A stretch of DNA of 27,278 nt from CAYOXX01 sp964408025 (GTDB taxonomy: Bacteria > Acidobacteriota > DATKUA01). Position numbers and translations under genes: made by a program. This document shows, piece by piece, positions 25,471 to 27,278 of this stretch. The notes below the pieces were generated by a model. That model worked only from the letters and a program-made list of their open reading frames with translations, was not told the origin of the DNA and ran no database searches. Numbering within the stretch: position 1 is the stretch's first letter; every line of letters begins with the position of its first letter. The stretch is from NCBI GenBank assembly GCA_964408025.1, contig CAYOXX010000034.1:1-27278 (forward strand), in the 5' to 3' direction.

Positions 25471-26991
25471 ATGCGGTCGACACTAAAAGCGTTTGTTGGA
25501 GTCGCAGGCGGAGTGGCACTGCTGGTAGCGGCAAGCTCGCTGCCCGACGCGTTGGCCTCCGCGCCCCCCGCGGCGGCCAGCTATGTAGGCAGCGAGAGGT
25601 GCAGGAGCTGCCACGGCAACCAGTTCGGCACCATCGCCGATACCGGCCACGCTAACATTCTCCGGGCTCCGACGAAAAGAGTCCTCAGGGCGCCCGCGGG
25701 CAAGCAGATCAGGACCACCGCCGACGGCGAGGTCAGGTTCAAGCTCGTCTTCCAGCACAAGGTGCTTACATGCACCCTCTACAGTCTCGACGGCTCCCAG
25801 TCGGCCACTTACCGCATCTGCTACGTCATGGGCGGCGCCGGCTCGGCCGGCGAGCAGCTCTTCCTGACGCGCGTCAACGCCGCGGGAGTAAATCCGACGG
25901 CGGAGGAGGAGTACACGCACCTGATCCTACCGGTTCAGTACAACCACAACGATCAGACCAGGAGCGGCGCCGATGCCTTCAGCTCCTACTACCCGGAGCA
26001 CTGGTACGACGACGACGGCACGCTGATCGGCGCCGCAGGCGCCTCCCCCGCGGTCCTTGGCTCGCAGTTCGCGAACTCCTGGGAGCGCCGCTGCGCCGGC
26101 TGCCACACCACCGGCACCGCGCTGCGCTACAACAAGCGAACCGGGATGATGATCGACCGGAGCGCCGAGCTCAACGTCGGCTGCGAGGCCTGCCACGGCC
26201 CCGGCAGCATTCACGAGGTCACGGTCAACCCCGCCGACATCGTCAACCCTTGGGACCTTCCGGCCCAGCGCGCCGTTGACGTCTGCCGCCGCTGCCACGT
26301 CCGCGGCACGGGCAGGAGGAGTGGCCGCTACGGCACCATCGCCTACCCCGGAAAGGCCAAGAAAACCAGGGTTGTAATCATGCCGTTCGGGCAGGAGATC
26401 GGCAGGTGGTTCTCCCACGATCCGGTCGTCTGGGACAGCGACGACAGCGCCTGGGGCCAGTACGCCACCGCAACCAACTTCTCGATGCGCAATCACCAGC
26501 AGGGTAACGACTACACGCAGAGCGCCCACTGGACGAATCCCTATATCCAGATGTTCTGCTGGGACTGCCACACCGTGCACACGGCGGGCACCGGAGCGCA
26601 GCTTTGGCAGAGCGTCGACGATAACTCCCTCTGCCTGCGATGCCACGCCAACCACGGCTTCGCCGACGACCAGGAGATCCGGTACCACACCCGGCATTCG
26701 CCCGGCGCCTCGCGCTGCACCTACTGCCACATGCCGGCCACCGCACGGGCGCAGGCCTGGTGGGGCACCAACGAGGGCGACATCCACTCGCACACCTTCG
26801 AGGCTGTCAACCCGAACCTGACCTGGGCGATGTCCAGGGCCAACGTGGGCCCGTCCGGCGGTACCCCCAGCGACGGCGGCGCCATCCCCAACGGCTGCTT
26901 CACCAGCACCTGCCACTCCGGCGACAGCGACTACGGCCGCGCCCGCTGGAGCCGCTGGATCGCCGACGGCGGCGGCCAGGTCGCGCACTAA
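25471..26991 (+). CDS. Secreted multiheme cytochrome c
   Basis: A 506-residue protein; ATG 25471 is preceded by GGGGAAAG and begins a signal peptide (MRSTLKAFVGVAGGVALLVA...ALAS). Mature heme c sites: C44RSCH, CAGCH, CEACH, CRRCH, CWDCH, CLRCH and CTYCH, plus an atypical C-FTST-C-H near the C-terminus, so seven regular sites and one possible eighth with four residues between the cysteines. The opening YVGSERCRSCHGNQF and the order CEACHGPGSIH then CRRCH resemble cytochrome c554 and octaheme-type electron-transfer proteins. It would move electrons outside the cytoplasmic membrane. No membrane anchor or quinol oxidase is adjacent. The stop codon TAA lies inside dispersed repeat A. Confidence 0.92.
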   Translation: MRSTLKAFVGVAGGVALLVAASSLPDALASAPPAAASYVGSERCRSCHGNQFGTIADTGHANILRAPTKRVLRAPAGKQIRTTADGEVRFKLVFQHKVLTCTLYSLDGSQSATYRICYVMGGAGSAGEQLFLTRVNAAGVNPTAEEEYTHLILPVQYNHNDQTRSGADAFSSYYPEHWYDDDGTLIGAAGASPAVLGSQFANSWERRCAGCHTTGTALRYNKRTGMMIDRSAELNVGCEACHGPGSIHEVTVNPADIVNPWDLPAQRAVDVCRRCHVRGTGRRSGRYGTIAYPGKAKKTRVVIMPFGQEIGRWFSHDPVVWDSDDSAWGQYATATNFSMRNHQQGNDYTQSAHWTNPYIQMFCWDCHTVHTAGTGAQLWQSVDDNSLCLRCHANHGFADDQEIRYHTRHSPGASRCTYCHMPATARAQAWWGTNEGDIHSHTFEAVNPNLTWAMSRANVGPSGGTPSDGGAIPNGCFTSTCHSGDSDYGRARWSRWIADGGGQVAH

Positions 26992-27048
26992 CCCGCATAT
27001 CGCACAAGATTCAGCCGTCCGGCGGCCTATTTCCCCGAATCTTTTTGT
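26989..27048 (-). repeat. Dispersed repeat A, copy 3 (inverted)
   Basis: On the minus strand: GATTCGGGGAAAT, then CCGCCGGACGGCTGAATCTT, GTGCGATATGCGGGTTAG. About 85-90 percent identical by eye to 4-60. The repeat's terminal TTAG supplies, on the plus strand, the TAA stop of the cytochrome gene. Confidence 0.8.
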
Positions 27049-27219
27049 TATGGCCGATTTTGGCCCCTCGACGTGGCGCAGCCACGCCTACGGATCCAAA
27101 ACCACCGCCGCCGCAACCTTCGGGATAATCGGCTCGCCGGTAGCAAACTGTCATCTCACAGTATTGTGGAAAGGCGCTGGAAACATCAACATATCAATCA
27201 CTTAACCCAAATGCCGGCC

Positions 27220-27246
27220 AAACCTTGTGCGATATGCGGGCTTGTC
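27220..27246 (+). repeat. Partial repeat A, copy 4
   Basis: CTTGTGCGATATGCGGGCTT matches the distal part of repeat A in the orientation of copy 1. The GCTGAAT half is missing. The rest of 27049-27278 shows no gene. Confidence 0.6.
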
Positions 27247-27278
27247 TAAAGCGGCATCGGTTGTCAACCCCCGGTCCA

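Overview
The window is mostly GC-rich bacterial chromosome with a few clearly AT-rich patches (477-1154, about 17000-17640, 18179-19060). Housekeeping genes (uvrA, dnaX, ybaB, tRNA-His) sit among secreted enzymes, a multiheme cytochrome c, radical SAM and pentapeptide-repeat genes, and many palindromic intergenic repeats. Together these suggest an uncultured, probably anaerobic or respiring, non-model bacterium. I cannot name the phylum from the sequence. The left end starts inside a dispersed repeat that recurs in inverted orientation near the right end, which fits a contig broken at repeats.

Layout. (1) 1-5360, minus strand: repeats, an AT-rich gene of unknown function (477-1154), and a two-gene operon (1490-5098) whose products look like the two complementary halves of one chymotrypsin-fold protease. 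The upstream gene carries the Asp and Ser part behind a membrane helix; the downstream gene carries the His part. (2) 5235-7238: a compact cassette with a radical SAM enzyme (5447-6508) and an 80-residue candidate precursor peptide (6642-6884), bounded on both sides by short copies of the 3' end of uvrA. (3) 7449-9437, plus strand: an exported thioredoxin/NHL-repeat protein, converging on the intact uvrA (9585-12410). Counting a fainter copy at 202-252, there are four uvrA 3' ends in the same orientation, so the downstream flank of uvrA looks like a tandem array of inserted cassettes. (4) 12818-16018: a secreted acetamidase/formamidase-family protein and the dnaX-ybaB operon. (5) 16246-19807: two tandem paralogous pentapeptide-repeat membrane proteins with an N-terminal Cys/His cluster and a degenerate channel-like C-terminus, followed by a dense run of hairpins. 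(6) 20051-21092: a small ribbon-helix-helix regulator with a good promoter, a frameshifted small membrane protein gene and tRNA-His(GTG). (7) 21228-24022: an S9 prolyl-oligopeptidase-family gene lying between related repeat blocks, one of which expands into a 41-bp tandem array. (8) 24129-26991: an alpha/beta hydrolase and, divergently, a secreted octaheme-type cytochrome c whose stop codon lies inside a dispersed repeat.

The two most interesting signals are the split protease operon and the repeated uvrA 3' ends that delimit small gene cassettes, one of them RiPP-like. No integrase or transposase is visible, so any mobility would have to be supplied from elsewhere or be homologous recombination. 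All family assignments come from reading motifs; no database search was run.
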